A stretch of 64,000 nt of DNA from positions 1-64,000 of the forward strand of contig NZ_DASWPE010000086.1 in assembly GCF_036404135.1 (NCBI RefSeq), read 5' to 3'. Position 1 is the stretch's first letter. Each line of letters begins with the position of its first letter. The DNA comes from Rhodopseudomonas_A sp036404135. Lineage in GTDB: Bacteria > Pseudomonadota > Alphaproteobacteria > Rhizobiales > Xanthobacteraceae. A program made the position numbers and the translations under genes. The notes beneath the pieces were generated by a model. That model was not told the DNA's origin and searched no databases. It saw only the letters and a program-made list of their open reading frames with translations. Shown here piece by piece: positions 52,759-62,228 of the stretch.

Positions 52759-53664
52759 ATGGCGGCACTTCGGCAAATCGCGTTCTACGGCAAGGGCGGC
52801 ATCGGCAAGTCCACCACGTCACAGAACACGCTCGCGGCACTGGTCGAGATGGGTCAGAAGATCCTGATCGTCGGCTGCGACCCCAAGGCGGACTCCACCC
52901 GCCTGATCCTCAACACCAAGATGCAGGACACCGTGCTCAGCCTCGCCGCTGAAGCCGGCTCGGTCGAAGACCTCGAACTCGAAGACGTGATGAAGATCGG
53001 CTACAAGGGCATTAAGTGCACCGAGGCCGGCGGCCCGGAGCCCGGCGTCGGTTGTGCCGGCCGCGGCGTCATCACCGCGATCAACTTCCTGGAAGAGAAC
53101 GGCGCCTATGAAGACGTCGACTACGTCTCCTACGACGTGCTCGGCGACGTGGTGTGCGGCGGCTTCGCGATGCCGATCCGCGAGAACAAGGCGCAGGAAA
53201 TCTACATCGTGATGTCCGGCGAGATGATGGCGCTGTACGCCGCCAACAACATCGCCAAGGGCATTCTGAAATACGCCTCCTCGGGCGGCGTCCGCCTCGG
53301 CGGTCTGATCTGCAACGAACGCCAGACCGACCGCGAGCTCGACCTCGCCGAAGCGCTGGCCGCTCGCCTCAACTCCAAGCTGATCCACTTCGTGCCGCGC
53401 GCCAACATCGTGCAGCACGCCGAGTTGCGCCGCCAGACCGTGATCGAATACGCGCCCGACAGCCAGCAGGCCAAGGAATATCGCGCGCTCGCCGAGAAGA
53501 TCCATGCCAATTCCGGCAAGGGCACCATCCCGACCCCGATCACCATGGAAGAGCTGGAAGGCATGCTGCTCGACTTCGGCATCATGAAGACCGACGAGCA
53601 GGCGCTCGCCGAACTGGCCGCCAAGGAAGCGGCGAAAGCCGCCGCCGCCGAAGCCACCGCCTGA
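52759..53664 (+). CDS. nifH: Nitrogenase Fe protein
   Basis: A 301-residue dinitrogenase reductase. The P-loop is GKGGIGKST (residues 11-19), [4Fe-4S] ligands are Cys99 and Cys133, and the DraT ADP-ribosylation Arg is 102 (GCAGRG). The C-terminal 20 residues are an Ala/Lys-rich tail. It passes electrons to the MoFe protein with ATP hydrolysis. It leads the nifHDKENX run. A hairpin after the stop may stabilise its mRNA. Confidence 0.98.
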   Translation: MAALRQIAFYGKGGIGKSTTSQNTLAALVEMGQKILIVGCDPKADSTRLILNTKMQDTVLSLAAEAGSVEDLELEDVMKIGYKGIKCTEAGGPEPGVGCAGRGVITAINFLEENGAYEDVDYVSYDVLGDVVCGGFAMPIRENKAQEIYIVMSGEMMALYAANNIAKGILKYASSGGVRLGGLICNERQTDRELDLAEALAARLNSKLIHFVPRANIVQHAELRRQTVIEYAPDSQQAKEYRALAEKIHANSGKGTIPTPITMEELEGMLLDFGIMKTDEQALAELAAKEAAKAAAAEATA

Positions 53665-53683
53665 TTAACACGCGTCTGACGGG

Positions 53684-53707
53684 GCCGGCTGCCTGCGGGC
53701 GGCCGGC
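53684..53707 (+). promoter_or_regulatory. nifH-nifD intergenic hairpin
   Basis: GCCGGCTGCC and GGCGGCCGGC pair around a TGCG loop (one G-U pair), 20 bases after the nifH stop. Such hairpins are thought to keep nifH mRNA more abundant than nifDK. No T run is present, so it is not a full terminator. Confidence 0.55.
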
Positions 53708-53737
53708 GCCCAGATCAGCGGTCCCGCGAAACGAGGT

Positions 53738-55207
53738 ATGACCATGAGCTCTGCGATCGCAGCCACCACCGAAGACACCAAGGCGCGCAACAAGGAACTG
53801 ATCGGGGAGGTCCTCAAGGCCTATCCGGACAAGTCGGCCAAGCGCCGGGCCAAGCATCTTGGCACTTACGATTCCGAAAAAGCCGAATGCGGCGTCAAGT
53901 CCAACATCAAGTCGATCCCGGGCGTGATGACGATCCGGGGTTGCGCCTACGCCGGTTCCAAGGGCGTGGTGTGGGGCCCGATCAAGGACATGGTCCACAT
54001 CAGCCACGGCCCGGTCGGCTGCGGCCAGTATTCCTGGGGCTCGCGCCGCAACTATTACGTCGGCACCACCGGCGTCGACAGCTTCGTCACCATGCAGTTC
54101 ACCTCCGATTTCCAGGAAAAGGACATCGTGTTCGGTGGCGACAAGAAGCTCGGCAAGATCATCGACGAAGTCGAAGTGCTGTTCCCGCTGAACAAGGGCA
54201 TCTCGATCCAGTCGGAATGCCCGATCGGTCTGATCGGCGACGACATCGAGGCGGTCTCCAAGGCCAAGTCCAAGCAGTATGATGGCAAGACGATCGTGCC
54301 GGTGCGCTGCGAAGGCTTCCGCGGCGTCTCGCAGTCGCTCGGCCACCACATCGCCAACGACGCGGTGCGCGACTGGGTGTTCGAAAAGTCCGCCGACAAG
54401 CCGGCGCGGTTCGAGCAGACCCCGTATGACGTCGCCATCATCGGCGACTACAACATCGGCGGCGACGCCTGGTCGTCGCGCATCCTGCTCGAGGAAATGG
54501 GCCTGCGGGTCATCGCGCAGTGGTCCGGCGACGGCTCGGTGGCCGAACTCGAAGCCACCCCGAAGGCCAAGCTGAACATCCTGCACTGCTACCGCTCGAT
54601 GAACTACATCACCCGTCACATGGAAGAAAAGTTCGGCATTCCGTGGGTCGAATACAATTTCTTCGGGCCGTCGAAGATCTCGGCCAGCCTGCGCGAAATC
54701 GCCAGCCACTTCGACGACAAGATCAAGGAAGGCGCCGAGCGCGTCATCGCCAAATACACCCCGCGGATGGAAGCCATCATCGCGCAGTACAAGCCGCGGC
54801 TGCAGGGCAAGAAGGTGATGCTGTTCGTCGGCGGTCTGCGTCCGCGCCACGTCATCGGCGCCTATGAAGACCTCGGCATGGAAGTGGTCGGCACCGGCTA
54901 TGAATTCGGCCACAACGACGACTACCAGCGCACCACGCATTACGTGAAGGACGGCACGCTGATCTATGACGACGTGACCGGCTACGAGTTCGAGAAGTTC
55001 GTCGAGAAGGTGCAGCCCGACCTGGTCGGCTCCGGCATCAAGGAGAAGTACGTGTTCCAGAAGATGGGTGTGCCGTTCCGGCAGATGCACTCCTGGGATT
55101 ATTCGGGTCCGTATCACGGCTACGACGGTTTCGCGATCTTCGCCCGCGACATGGACATCGCAATCAACGCGCCGGTCTGGAAATTGGCCAAGGCTCCCTG
55201 GAGCTAA
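53738..55207 (+). CDS. nifD: Nitrogenase MoFe protein alpha subunit
   Basis: A 489-residue alpha chain. P-cluster ligands are Cys69, Cys95 and Cys161; FeMo-cofactor ligands are Cys284 and His451. The SLGHH segment with the cofactor-side His is at about residues 200-204. All key positions match Mo-nitrogenase rather than the V or Fe types. A second ATG 6 bases in is an alternative start. Confidence 0.98.
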   Translation: MTMSSAIAATTEDTKARNKELIGEVLKAYPDKSAKRRAKHLGTYDSEKAECGVKSNIKSIPGVMTIRGCAYAGSKGVVWGPIKDMVHISHGPVGCGQYSWGSRRNYYVGTTGVDSFVTMQFTSDFQEKDIVFGGDKKLGKIIDEVEVLFPLNKGISIQSECPIGLIGDDIEAVSKAKSKQYDGKTIVPVRCEGFRGVSQSLGHHIANDAVRDWVFEKSADKPARFEQTPYDVAIIGDYNIGGDAWSSRILLEEMGLRVIAQWSGDGSVAELEATPKAKLNILHCYRSMNYITRHMEEKFGIPWVEYNFFGPSKISASLREIASHFDDKIKEGAERVIAKYTPRMEAIIAQYKPRLQGKKVMLFVGGLRPRHVIGAYEDLGMEVVGTGYEFGHNDDYQRTTHYVKDGTLIYDDVTGYEFEKFVEKVQPDLVGSGIKEKYVFQKMGVPFRQMHSWDYSGPYHGYDGFAIFARDMDIAINAPVWKLAKAPWS

Positions 55208-55212
55208 GTCAC

Positions 55213-55263
55213 GGCTCCCGGCCAAGCCCCGCTTCTCATTGTTCCCGCGACTTGCCGGGAGCC
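55213..55263 (+). promoter_or_regulatory. nifD-nifK intergenic inverted repeat
   Basis: GGCTCCCGGC (55213-55222) and GCCGGGAGCC (55254-55263) are exact inverted arms with a 31-base loop. A transcript stem here could tune nifD to nifK ratios. This is from structure only. Confidence 0.45.
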
Positions 55264-55288
55264 CAGAACTCTTCGGAAAGAAAATGTC

Positions 55289-56845
55289 ATGAGCCAGAAC
55301 GCAGAAAAGATCCTCGACCACTTCGACCTGTTCGCCAAGCCAGACTACAAGGAAATGCTGGAAGGCAAGCGCAAGAACTTCGAAAACGCGGTCTCGGATG
55401 TCGAACTCGACCGCGTCCGTGAATGGACCAAGACGCCGGAATATCAGGAGAAGAATTTCGCGCGTGAATCCCTGGTCATCAACCCGGCCAAGGCCTGTCA
55501 GCCGCTCGGCGCGGTGTTCGCGGCGGTCGGCTTCGAGAAGACGCTGCCGTTCGTGCACGGCTCGCAGGGCTGCGTCGCCTATTATCGCAGCCACTTCTCC
55601 CGCCACTTCAAGGAGCCGACCTCCTGCGTCTCCTCGTCGATGACGGAAGACGCCGCGGTGTTCGGCGGGCTCAACAACATGATCGACGGCCTGGCCAACG
55701 CGCACGCGCTGTACAAGCCGAAGATGATCGCGGTCTCCACCACCTGCATGGCCGAAGTGATCGGCGACGACCTCAACGCCTTCATCAAGGGCGCCAAGGA
55801 AAAGGGCTCGGTGCCGGCGGATTTCGACGTCACCTACGCCCACACCCCGGCCTTCGTCGGCAGCCACATCACCGGCTACGACAACGCGATGAAGGGCATC
55901 GTCGAGCATTTCTGGGACGGCAAGGCCGGCACCACGCCGAAGCTGGAGCGCCAGCCCAACGGCTCGATCAACTTCATCGGCGGTTTCGACGGCTACACCG
56001 TCGGCAACATGCGCGAGATCAAGCGGTTGTTCGACCTGATGGAGATCAAATACACCATCTTCGGCGACAACAGCGACGTCTGGGATACCCCGGCGGACGG
56101 TGAATTCCGGATGTATGACGGCGGCACTACGCTGGAAGACGCCGCCAACGCCATCCACGCCGTCGGCACCATCTCGATGCAGGAGTTCTGCACCGAAAAG
56201 ACGCTGGCGACCATCGCCGCGCACGGCCAGGAAGTCGCCGCGTTCAACCATCCGATCGGCCTCGCAGGCACCGACAAGTTCCTGCAGGAAGTCTCGCGGC
56301 TGACCGGCAAGCCGATCCCCGAGGCGATCACCAAGGAGCGCGGCCGGCTGGTCGATGCCATCGGCGACTCCAACGCCCACATCCACGGCAAGAAGTTCGC
56401 GATCTTCGGCGATCCGGATCTCTGCCTCGGGCTGGCGGCGTTCCTGCTCGAGCTCGGCGCCGAGCCGACCCACATCGTCGCCACCAACGGCAACAAGGCG
56501 TGGGAAGAGAAGGTCAGGCAGCTGCTCGCCTCCTCGCCGTTCGGCGCCAACTGCAAGGCCTATCCCGGCAAGGATCTGTGGCACCTGCGCTCGCTGCTGT
56601 TCACCGAACCCGTCGACTTCATGATCGGCTCGACCTACGGCAAGTATCTCGAGCGCGATACCAACACCCCGCTGATCCGGATCGGTTTCCCGATCGCCGA
56701 TCGTCACCATCACCATCGCTACCCGGTGTGGGGCTATCAGGGGTCGCTCAACGTGCTGGTCAAGATCCTCGACAAGATCTTCGACGAAATCGACAAGAAC
56801 GTCGTCGCCGGCAAGAACGACATCAGCTTCGACATCATCCGCTGA
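55289..56845 (+). CDS. nifK: Nitrogenase MoFe protein beta subunit
   Basis: A 518-residue beta chain. P-cluster Cys positions are in KACQPLGA (about 70), HGSQGCVAYY (about 95) and STTCMAEVIGDD (about 153). It assembles with NifD as the alpha2-beta2 tetramer and holds half of each P-cluster. It is followed 25 bases later by nifE. Confidence 0.98.
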   Translation: MSQNAEKILDHFDLFAKPDYKEMLEGKRKNFENAVSDVELDRVREWTKTPEYQEKNFARESLVINPAKACQPLGAVFAAVGFEKTLPFVHGSQGCVAYYRSHFSRHFKEPTSCVSSSMTEDAAVFGGLNNMIDGLANAHALYKPKMIAVSTTCMAEVIGDDLNAFIKGAKEKGSVPADFDVTYAHTPAFVGSHITGYDNAMKGIVEHFWDGKAGTTPKLERQPNGSINFIGGFDGYTVGNMREIKRLFDLMEIKYTIFGDNSDVWDTPADGEFRMYDGGTTLEDAANAIHAVGTISMQEFCTEKTLATIAAHGQEVAAFNHPIGLAGTDKFLQEVSRLTGKPIPEAITKERGRLVDAIGDSNAHIHGKKFAIFGDPDLCLGLAAFLLELGAEPTHIVATNGNKAWEEKVRQLLASSPFGANCKAYPGKDLWHLRSLLFTEPVDFMIGSTYGKYLERDTNTPLIRIGFPIADRHHHHRYPVWGYQGSLNVLVKILDKIFDEIDKNVVAGKNDISFDIIR

Positions 56846-56870
56846 GGTCTGTTAGATAGGACGTCCGAAA

Positions 56871-58541
56871 ATGAGCAGCCTGGCCGACAAGATTCAAGAA
56901 GTCTTCAACGAGCCAGGCTGCGCCACCAACACCGGCAAGGCCGCCAAAGAGCGCAAGAAGGGCTGCAGCAAACCGTTGCAGCCCGGCGGCGCCGCCGGCG
57001 GCTGTGCCTTTGACGGCGCCAAGATCGCGCTGCAGCCGGTCACCGACGTCGCCCATCTGGTGCACGGCCCGATCGCCTGCGAAGGCAGTTCGTGGGACAA
57101 CCGCGGCGTCAAGTCGTCGGGCTCCAAGCTGTACCGCACCAGCTTCACCACCGACATGGGCGACAACGACGTGGTGTTCGGCGGCGAGAAGCGGCTGTTC
57201 AAGTCGATCCGCGAAATCATCGAGAAATATCATCCGCCGGCGGTGTTCGTCTATCAGACCTGCGTGCCGGCGATGATGGGCGACGACATCGCCGCGGTCT
57301 GCAAGGTGGCGGCCGAGAAGTTCGGCACGCCCTGCATCCCGATCATCGCGCCGGGCTTCGTCGGCCCGAAGAATCTCGGCAACAAGCTCGCCGGCGAGGC
57401 GATGCTGGATTACGTGATAGGCACGCAAGAGCCCGACTTCACCACCCCTTACGACATCAACATCATCGGCGAATACAACGTCGCCGGCGAATTGTGGCAG
57501 GTCAAGCCGCTGTTGGACGAGCTCGGCATCCGCATCCTGTCCTGCCTGTCGGGCGACGCGCGCTATCACGAGATCGCCCGTTCGCACCGCGCCAAAGCGG
57601 CGATGATGGTGTGCTCCACCGCGATGATCAACGTCGCCCGCAAGATGGAGGAGCGCTACGGCATCCCGTATTTCGAGGGCTCGTTCTACGGCATCACCGA
57701 CACTTCGGATTCGCTGCGGCAGATCGCAAGGCTGTTGATCGCGCGCGGCGCCGACGCCGAGCTGATGGACCGCGTCGAAGCGGTGATCGCCCGCGAGGAG
57801 GCCCGCGCCTGGGAGGCGCTCAAGGCGTTTACCCCGCGGCTCACCGGCAAGAAGGTGCTGCTGATCACCGGCGGGGTCAAATCCTGGTCGGTGGTTGCGG
57901 CGCTGCAGGAGGCAGGGCTCAGCATCGTCGGCTCCAGCGTCAAGAAGTCGACCAAGGAGGACAAGGAGCGGCTCAAGGAGATGAGCCCCGACGTCCACCA
58001 GATCGACGATCTGCGGCCGCGCGACATGTACAAGATGCTGAAGGAGGCCAAGGCCGACATCATGCTGTCCGGCGGGCGCTCGCAATTCGTGGCGCTGAAG
58101 GCCAAGATGCCCTGGCTCGATATCAACCAGGAGCGGCACTACGCTTACGCTGGCTATGTCGGCATCATCGAAATGGTGCGGCAGATCGACAAGGCGCTGT
58201 CCAACCCGGTGTGGGCGCAGGTCCGGATGCCGCCGCCGTGGGACGAGGTGAGCTGGGAGGACCGCGCCGACGCCGCCAATGCGGCGGACGAAGCGGCGCT
58301 TGCCGCCGATCCGGAGCGCGCCGAGGCCGAGCGCTGGGCGAGCATCGTTTGCAAATGCAAGGAGATCAGCGTCGGCACCATCGAGGATGCGATCCGCAGC
58401 CACGACCTCACGGTGATCGCGCAAGTCACCCAGCTCACCCAGGCCGGCGGTGGGTGCGGATCTTGCAAGGAGACCATCGCGGCGATGTTGGCGCGCGAAG
58501 CGGCCTCCGCCGCCGGCGCGCCCTCCGTTCAGGTCGCATGA
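56871..58541 (+). CDS. nifE: NifE with C-terminal [2Fe-2S] BFD-like domain
   Basis: A 556-residue scaffold subunit for FeMo-cofactor assembly. Residues about 1-455 are a NifD-like NifE. After a linker rich in Ala/Asp/Glu (about 460-490) comes an extra domain with Cys494, Cys496, Cys529 and Cys532 (CKC and CGSC). The 35-residue spacing equals that of the [2Fe-2S] domain in NifU here. A similar extension is known in Bradyrhizobium NifE. It may supply electrons or iron for cofactor maturation. Confidence 0.95.
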   Translation: MSSLADKIQEVFNEPGCATNTGKAAKERKKGCSKPLQPGGAAGGCAFDGAKIALQPVTDVAHLVHGPIACEGSSWDNRGVKSSGSKLYRTSFTTDMGDNDVVFGGEKRLFKSIREIIEKYHPPAVFVYQTCVPAMMGDDIAAVCKVAAEKFGTPCIPIIAPGFVGPKNLGNKLAGEAMLDYVIGTQEPDFTTPYDINIIGEYNVAGELWQVKPLLDELGIRILSCLSGDARYHEIARSHRAKAAMMVCSTAMINVARKMEERYGIPYFEGSFYGITDTSDSLRQIARLLIARGADAELMDRVEAVIAREEARAWEALKAFTPRLTGKKVLLITGGVKSWSVVAALQEAGLSIVGSSVKKSTKEDKERLKEMSPDVHQIDDLRPRDMYKMLKEAKADIMLSGGRSQFVALKAKMPWLDINQERHYAYAGYVGIIEMVRQIDKALSNPVWAQVRMPPPWDEVSWEDRADAANAADEAALAADPERAEAERWASIVCKCKEISVGTIEDAIRSHDLTVIAQVTQLTQAGGGCGSCKETIAAMLAREAASAAGAPSVQVA

Positions 58542-58549
58542 GGTCGGCT

Positions 58550-59923
58550 ATGGCAAAGATCAAGACATCCACCAAGTCCTGTACCGTCAACTCGCTGAAA
58601 ATGAGCCAGCCGCTCGGCGGCGCGCTGGCGTTCATGGGCGTGCGCAACTGCATGCCGCTGCTACACGGTTCACAAGGCTGTACATCGTTCGGTTTGGTAC
58701 TGTTTGTGCGTCACTTCCGGGAATCCATCCCGCTGCAGACCACGGCGATGAGTGAGGTCGCCACCGTGCTCGGCGGCTTCGACAATGTCGAACAGGCGAT
58801 TGTCAACATTGTCGGACGTACCAAACCCGACATCATCGGCATCTGTTCGACCGGCGTCACCGAAATCAAGGGCGACGACGTCGACGGCTTCATCAAGATC
58901 ATCCGCGCCAACCACCCCGAACTGGCCAATGTGGCGCTGGTCAATGTCGCCACCCCGGATTTCAAGGACGCCTTCGAGGACGGCTGGTCGAAGGCCACCA
59001 CGCGCCTCGTCGAAGCCTTGGTGCTGCGGCCGGCGTCCGGCACCTCGCGGCGCCAGGGCCGGCTCAACGTGCTGCCGGGCAGCCATCTCACCCCGGGCGA
59101 TCTCGACGAACTGCGCGACATCATCGAGGCGTTCGGGCTGCAGCCGACCTTCCTGCCGGATATCTCCGGCTCGCTCGACGGTCACGTTCCCGACGACTTC
59201 ACCCCGACCACCCATGGCGGCGTCTCGGTGGCGCAGATCGCGGCGATGGGCACCGCGATCCACACCATCGCGATCGGCGAACAGATGCGCCCCGCCGCCG
59301 AGGCGATGGAAGCCCGCACCGGGATTCCCTTCACCCTGTTCCGCCGCTTGACGGGCCTCGCGCCGAACGACGAATTCATCGCTTGTCTCGCCAAGATCAG
59401 CGGCCGGCCGGTGCCGGCGAAATACCGCCGCCAGCGCAGCCAGCTGATCGACGCCATGCTGGACGGCCATTTCTACTTCGGCGGCAAGTCGGTGGCGATC
59501 GGCGCCGAGCCCGACATGCTGCTCAATATCGGCGGCTGGCTCGCCGACATGGGCTGCCGCATCACAAGCGCGGTGACCACCACCACCTCGCCGGCGCTCG
59601 ACCAGATCCCCTGCGACGAGGTGTTGATCGGCGACCTCGAGGATCTCGAGGCCGGCGCTGAGGGTTGCGACCTCCTGGTGTCGCATTCGCACGGCCGCCA
59701 GGCCGCCGCGCGGCTCGCCATTCCGTTCCTTCGCATCGGCCTGCCGATCTTCGATCGGCTCGGCGCCGCGCATCAAACCTCGGTCGGCTACCGCGGCACC
59801 CGCGACCTGATTTTCACCGTCGGCAATCTGTTCATCGCCGACCTCCACGAACCGGATGTCGGTACCTGGCGACAGCCCGTCACAACCACGGATTCCGTCA
59901 GTGCGACGCCTGCGACTCATTAA
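58550..59923 (+). CDS. nifN: NifN
   Basis: A 457-residue partner of NifE (NifEN scaffold), related to NifK. The N-terminal SQPLGGALAFMG, HGSQGCTSF and STGVTEIKGDD segments correspond to NifK motifs, lacking one P-cluster Cys (Gly in CSTGV). ATG at 58550 is chosen; an ATG at 58538 overlaps the nifE stop and would add four residues. Confidence 0.95.
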   Translation: MAKIKTSTKSCTVNSLKMSQPLGGALAFMGVRNCMPLLHGSQGCTSFGLVLFVRHFRESIPLQTTAMSEVATVLGGFDNVEQAIVNIVGRTKPDIIGICSTGVTEIKGDDVDGFIKIIRANHPELANVALVNVATPDFKDAFEDGWSKATTRLVEALVLRPASGTSRRQGRLNVLPGSHLTPGDLDELRDIIEAFGLQPTFLPDISGSLDGHVPDDFTPTTHGGVSVAQIAAMGTAIHTIAIGEQMRPAAEAMEARTGIPFTLFRRLTGLAPNDEFIACLAKISGRPVPAKYRRQRSQLIDAMLDGHFYFGGKSVAIGAEPDMLLNIGGWLADMGCRITSAVTTTTSPALDQIPCDEVLIGDLEDLEAGAEGCDLLVSHSHGRQAAARLAIPFLRIGLPIFDRLGAAHQTSVGYRGTRDLIFTVGNLFIADLHEPDVGTWRQPVTTTDSVSATPATH

Positions 59924-59969
59924 CGGTCAGTCAGGCGGCACACTGGAGGCCCAGCAAAGGAGAGCCAGC

Positions 59970-60377
59970 ATGAAGGTCGCGTTTGCCACCCAGGACATGA
60001 AGCGCGTCGACGCGCATTTCGGCTGGGCCAAGAATATTGCGATCTACGATATCTCGCCGGACGGCTCGCGCTTCCTCGAAGCGGTGCAATTCGGCGACGA
60101 CATCGAGGATGGCAACGAGGACAAGCTGGCGGCGCGGATCGACGCGATCCGCGATTGCGCGATCCTCTACGTCGCCGCGATCGGCGGCTCCGGCGCCGCC
60201 CGCGTGGTCGCCGCCAACGTCCATCCGATGAAGGTGGCCGAGCCGCAGCCGATCGCCGAGCTTCTGGAAAAGCTCTGCGCCGTGCTGAAGGGCAATCCGC
60301 CGCCGTGGCTGCGCAAGGCGCTCTTGAAGGGCGAAGAGCGCAAGTTCGATTTCGCCGAGGAGGTGGAGCATGGTTGA
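59970..60377 (+). CDS. nifX: NifX
   Basis: A 135-residue protein of the NifX/NifY/NafY fold that binds NifB-co or later cofactor intermediates. MKVAFATQDMKRVDAHFGWA is the typical start. ATG at 59970 follows AAGGAGAG. It overlaps the next gene by 8 bases, so translation is linked. Confidence 0.94.
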   Translation: MKVAFATQDMKRVDAHFGWAKNIAIYDISPDGSRFLEAVQFGDDIEDGNEDKLAARIDAIRDCAILYVAAIGGSGAARVVAANVHPMKVAEPQPIAELLEKLCAVLKGNPPPWLRKALLKGEERKFDFAEEVEHG

Positions 60378-60837
60378 CGCGATCGTCGCCGAATGCGACC
60401 CCGCGCTGGACTCGGTGTTCGTCAAGGAACTGATCAAGCAGTGGCGGGCGCAGGACACCCATGGCGCCTGGGAGGGCAAGAGCGACCTCGAGCTGATCGA
60501 GCCCTACATTCTCAACAAGGAGAAGCGCCGCGAGATTCCGATCGTCGGCGATCCGGATCCGGAAACGCTGTGGCGGCTGGAATTGTTCTACAACGCGGTG
60601 TGCCTGGCGATCGAGCGCGAGACCGGCCTGATGGTGTCGCCGATGATGAAGATGCACCACGAAGGTTTCGGCCGGATGATCCTGGCCGCCGGCCGGCTGA
60701 TCGTCGTCAACAAGCAGCTGCGCGACGTGCATCGCTTCGGCTTCGACACGCTCGGCAAGCTCGCCGAGGAGGGCGACAAATTCGTTACCTCCGGCATCGA
60801 GATGATCCGCAAATATCCCGAAGTTGCCGCGATCTAA
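60370..60837 (+). CDS. NifX-associated protein (DUF269)
   Basis: A 155-residue protein of the DUF269 family, found next to nifX in most proteobacterial nif clusters. Features are WEGKSDLELIEPYIL, ETLWRLELFYNAVCLAIE, and the C-terminal GFGRMILAAGRLIVVNKQLRD. Its function is not established; a part in cofactor handling is assumed from position. Confidence 0.92.
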   Translation: MVDAIVAECDPALDSVFVKELIKQWRAQDTHGAWEGKSDLELIEPYILNKEKRREIPIVGDPDPETLWRLELFYNAVCLAIERETGLMVSPMMKMHHEGFGRMILAAGRLIVVNKQLRDVHRFGFDTLGKLAEEGDKFVTSGIEMIRKYPEVAAI

Positions 60838-60857
60838 AAGCCAGTCGGAGACCGCCG

Positions 60858-61064
60858 ATGTCTGACGTCGAAACGCTGAAAGCCGAGATCAAGAAACTGT
60901 CGTCGCGCGCCATCAACGCGAAGATGAACCTGCACGATCTGTCGGAGGAACTGCCGGTGAACTGGCAGACCATCATGACCGTGGCGCAGGAAACCCACGA
61001 CGCCTATGCGGCGCTGGAAGCCGCCCGCAAGACCTTGAAAGAGCTGGAAGCCAAGGCGGCCTAA
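60858..61064 (+). CDS. Small nif-associated helical protein (DUF683/CCE_0567 type)
   Basis: A 68-residue two-helix protein (ETLKAEIKKLSSRAINAKMN; LEAARKTLKELEAKAA). It matches the small protein commonly found between DUF269 and fdxB. Its role is unknown. Confidence 0.88.
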   Translation: MSDVETLKAEIKKLSSRAINAKMNLHDLSEELPVNWQTIMTVAQETHDAYAALEAARKTLKELEAKAA

Positions 61065-61130
61065 GGCCGCGGTAGGCGATCCCGGTGCCGATTTCGCGCA
61101 GCCAAAGGCCGCGTAGCAGGAGTTGAAGAC

Positions 61131-61448
61131 ATGAGCATATTTTCCACCCGCGACGGCAAGCCGTGGGAGCCGACCTACATCACCGCGATCGACGGCGCCA
61201 AATGCATCGGCTGCGGCCGCTGTCACAAGGTCTGTTCGCGCGACGTCATGCATCTGATGGGCGTCAACGAGGACGGCGAACTGGTCGGCTGCTCGTTGGA
61301 AAACGACGACGACGATGACGATGAGGAATTCGTCCGCAAGGTGATGGTGCTCGACCAGGCCGGCAATTGCATCGGCTGTTCGGCGTGCAACCGGGTCTGC
61401 CCGAAGGATTGCCAGACCCACGTCAAGGCCAGCGAACTCGGACTCTAA
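61131..61448 (+). CDS. fdxB: 2[4Fe-4S] ferredoxin, FdxB (nif-specific type III)
   Basis: A 105-residue ferredoxin with CIGCGRCHKVC (about residues 25-35) and CIGCSACNRVC (about 79-89). Between them lies a long insert with a run of Asp/Glu (DDDDDDEE, about 59-66). Such acidic inserts occur in FdxB and may guide docking. It is probably an electron donor in cofactor assembly. Confidence 0.92.
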   Translation: MSIFSTRDGKPWEPTYITAIDGAKCIGCGRCHKVCSRDVMHLMGVNEDGELVGCSLENDDDDDDEEFVRKVMVLDQAGNCIGCSACNRVCPKDCQTHVKASELGL

Positions 61449-61475
61449 GCGAACTCGGACTGAAGGAGTTTTCCC

Positions 61476-62183
61476 GTGATCGTCGCAGCGCTGCAGCACA
61501 ATTCGGCCGGCCCAATGCGGCTCGCGTCGCGCCCGATCGTTGTCGATGATGGCGACGAGGCCTCGCCGGCCGCCGCGATCTATCGCGTGCTCACCGGCCG
61601 CGACGCGGCGAACGCCCGGATCGAGAGCGATCGCGACTTCGACCGCCACGTGCTGGCCTCGATCCTCGCGGTGGCGTTGACCGAGCGCGGCGCGGTCGCC
61701 GAGCGCAGCGGGCTTGCGGCGGACGATCTCGTGGTGCTGCTGGGGCGCTGGTTTCCGCATATCGCCAAGCTGTTCATCCCCTCGATCGAAGGCGAGCCGG
61801 CGGACGATGACGAGGCCGGCATGGTGCGCGACCTGTTGCTAGCGCATCGCTCCAGCGACGGCGATATCGGCCGCTGGCTGGCGGCAATGGTGGCGCGCCG
61901 CGCCATGGAGCCGAACCATCTGTGGGAAGACCTCGGGCTGCGCGACCGCAGCGAATTGTCGCGGCTGTTGACCCGGCATTTCGCCCCGCTGGCTAACAGC
62001 AACACCGGCAACATGCGCTGGAAGCGGTTCTTCTACCGCAAGCTCTGCGAGGACGACGGCATCGTGATGTGCTCGACGCCGGTGTGTACGCATTGCGGCG
62101 ATTTCAGCCGCTGCTTCGGCGACGAGAGCGGCGAAAGCAGGATGGCCGACCGCCGCCGCGCGGTGGCGCTGCAGGCGTCTTAG
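61476..62183 (+). CDS. nifQ: NifQ, molybdenum donor for FeMo-cofactor
   Basis: A 235-residue protein with the C-terminal CSTPVCTHCGDFSRC motif (C-X4-C-X2-C-X5-C, about residues 199-213) that binds a Mo-Fe-S cluster. FPH near residue 91 and NHLWEDLGL near 149 are family segments. GTG at 61476 is preceded by AAGGAG. It is the last gene of the nifH-nifQ run. Confidence 0.93.
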   Translation: MIVAALQHNSAGPMRLASRPIVVDDGDEASPAAAIYRVLTGRDAANARIESDRDFDRHVLASILAVALTERGAVAERSGLAADDLVVLLGRWFPHIAKLFIPSIEGEPADDDEAGMVRDLLLAHRSSDGDIGRWLAAMVARRAMEPNHLWEDLGLRDRSELSRLLTRHFAPLANSNTGNMRWKRFFYRKLCEDDGIVMCSTPVCTHCGDFSRCFGDESGESRMADRRRAVALQAS

Positions 62184-62228
62184 TTCGAACTCGTCCTTTT
62201 TGCTTCGACGCGTTCAACAAAGGGCGCC

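Noticed and set aside
53582..56716. Very long minus-strand open frame (1044 codons) opposite nifD and nifK
   Set aside because: It is a GC-skewed shadow of nifD/nifK, with Arg/Asp/Val-rich sequence and no domain motif. The plus-strand genes carry all catalytic residues.
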